Shown: positions 63,787-64,000 of the stretch, in pieces
Position numbering within the stretch: the stretch's first letter is position 1
Layout of the letters: each line of letters starts with the position of its first letter
NCBI RefSeq assembly: GCF_003710865.1
Contig: NZ_RHHO01000017.1
Coordinates: forward strand, 186,001-250,000
DNA: 64,000 bases
Source: Brevibacillus borstelensis
GTDB taxonomy: Bacteria; Bacillota; Bacilli; Brevibacillales; Brevibacillaceae
Reading direction: 5' to 3'
Translations under genes and position numbers: made by a program
Notes under the pieces: generated by a model
The model's database searches: none
What the model was told of the DNA's origin: nothing
What the model saw: the letters and a program-made list of their open reading frames with translations, nothing else

Positions 63787-64000
63787 ATGGACGTCCGTTT
63801 TTCTTCAAGAGCAAGTACCCAAACGCTGTTTGCACAAGTGTATGAATACATCTGGACGCGAATCCAGCGCGGGGAGTGGAAGGAGCATGAAAAGCTCCCG
63901 TCCGTCCGCCTGCTGGCAGCCGAACTGAACGTCCACCGCCTGACCGTATTCAAGGCGTATCAGTTGCTCAAGGAAGAAAAGAAAGTCTATGTCAAAGACA
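63787..64000 (+). CDS. GntR/MocR-family regulator, N-terminal part (partial, right edge)
   Basis: 71 residues are visible. They form a GntR winged helix: TLFAQVYEYIWTRIQRGEW, then KLPSVRLLAAELNVHRLTVF and KAYQLLKEEKKVYV. This is the N-terminal part of PdxR/GabR-like MocR proteins, which continue with an aminotransferase-like domain beyond the edge. AAAGGAGG lies before the ATG. A plain GntR regulator cannot be excluded without the rest, but divergence from an EamA gene favours MocR. Confidence 0.8.
   Translation, partial: MDVRFSSRASTQTLFAQVYEYIWTRIQRGEWKEHEKLPSVRLLAAELNVHRLTVFKAYQLLKEEKKVYVKD

Noticed and set aside
1..64000. CRISPR arrays, prophage, insertion sequences, tRNA and rRNA genes
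   Set aside because: No regularly spaced repeats, integrase or transposase genes, cloverleaf patterns or rRNA motifs were seen anywhere in the window.

Overview
The window looks like the chromosome of a spore-forming, aerobic member of the Bacillales, most likely Brevibacillus or a close Paenibacillaceae relative. The reasons are the gene order racE-gerM-rph-rdgB-ysnB-tig-clpP-clpX-lonB-lonA-engB-hemAXCDBL, which is essentially the Bacillus subtilis order, strong AGGAGG-type ribosome binding sites, a spore germination lipoprotein, a LonB protease with a sigma-F-like promoter, and a moderately GC-rich base composition. No rRNA, tRNA, CRISPR array, insertion sequence or prophage was seen. The genus is an inference from style and synteny.

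Region 1 (1-3.1 kb): the 3' end of an unrecognised gene, a threonine-aldolase-like PLP enzyme and a cysteine synthase. Region 2 (3.2-12.9 kb) is the most unusual part. It is a tightly packed operon with a PRD/EIIB-type regulator, an amidohydrolase, a stand-alone PRD protein, an SFCGS glycine-rich protein, DUF4312, two polytopic membrane proteins (DUF4311, DUF4310), a DgaE-like PLP ammonia-lyase, a DgaF-like KDPG aldolase, HPr and PTS enzyme I. A complete phosphorelay start (EI, HPr) and PTS-type regulation are present, yet no recognisable enzyme II is. The four DUF/SFCGS proteins are therefore candidates for a non-canonical sugar-acid or amino-sugar uptake system.

Region 3 (13-24.7 kb) is a loose accessory stretch. 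It holds an FAD monooxygenase, an M20 amidohydrolase, a RocB-like M20 peptidase, an orphan sensor kinase, a GNAT enzyme, a decayed phosphotransferase pseudogene, an MFS exporter with a TrmB-type regulator, and a sodium:alanine/glycine symporter preceded by a clear tandem glycine riboswitch with its own promoter. Region 4 (24.8-28.5 kb) is a complete fixABCX (EtfABCX) operon, predicted to bifurcate electrons, without any nitrogenase gene in view.

Region 5 (28.5-38.9 kb) is a nitrogen-scavenging unit: type II asparaginase, peptide-binding lipoprotein (frameshifted), sigma-54 activator, PepV dipeptidase and a Dpp-type peptide ABC transporter. An excellent sigma-54 promoter and an activator-site-like inverted repeat lie in front of the asparaginase, and the activator is encoded within the same cluster.

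Region 6 (39-64 kb) is mainly core genome: SodF-type superoxide dismutase, glutamate racemase, GerM, RNase PH, XTP pyrophosphatase, a phosphodiesterase, trigger factor, ClpP, ClpX, LonB, LonA, EngB, and the hemAXCDBL pathway from glutamyl-tRNA to uroporphyrinogen III. A GH84-type beta-N-acetylhexosaminidase and an EamA transporter are inserted between engB and hemA. A second EamA transporter diverges from a MocR/GntR-type regulator that is cut by the right edge.
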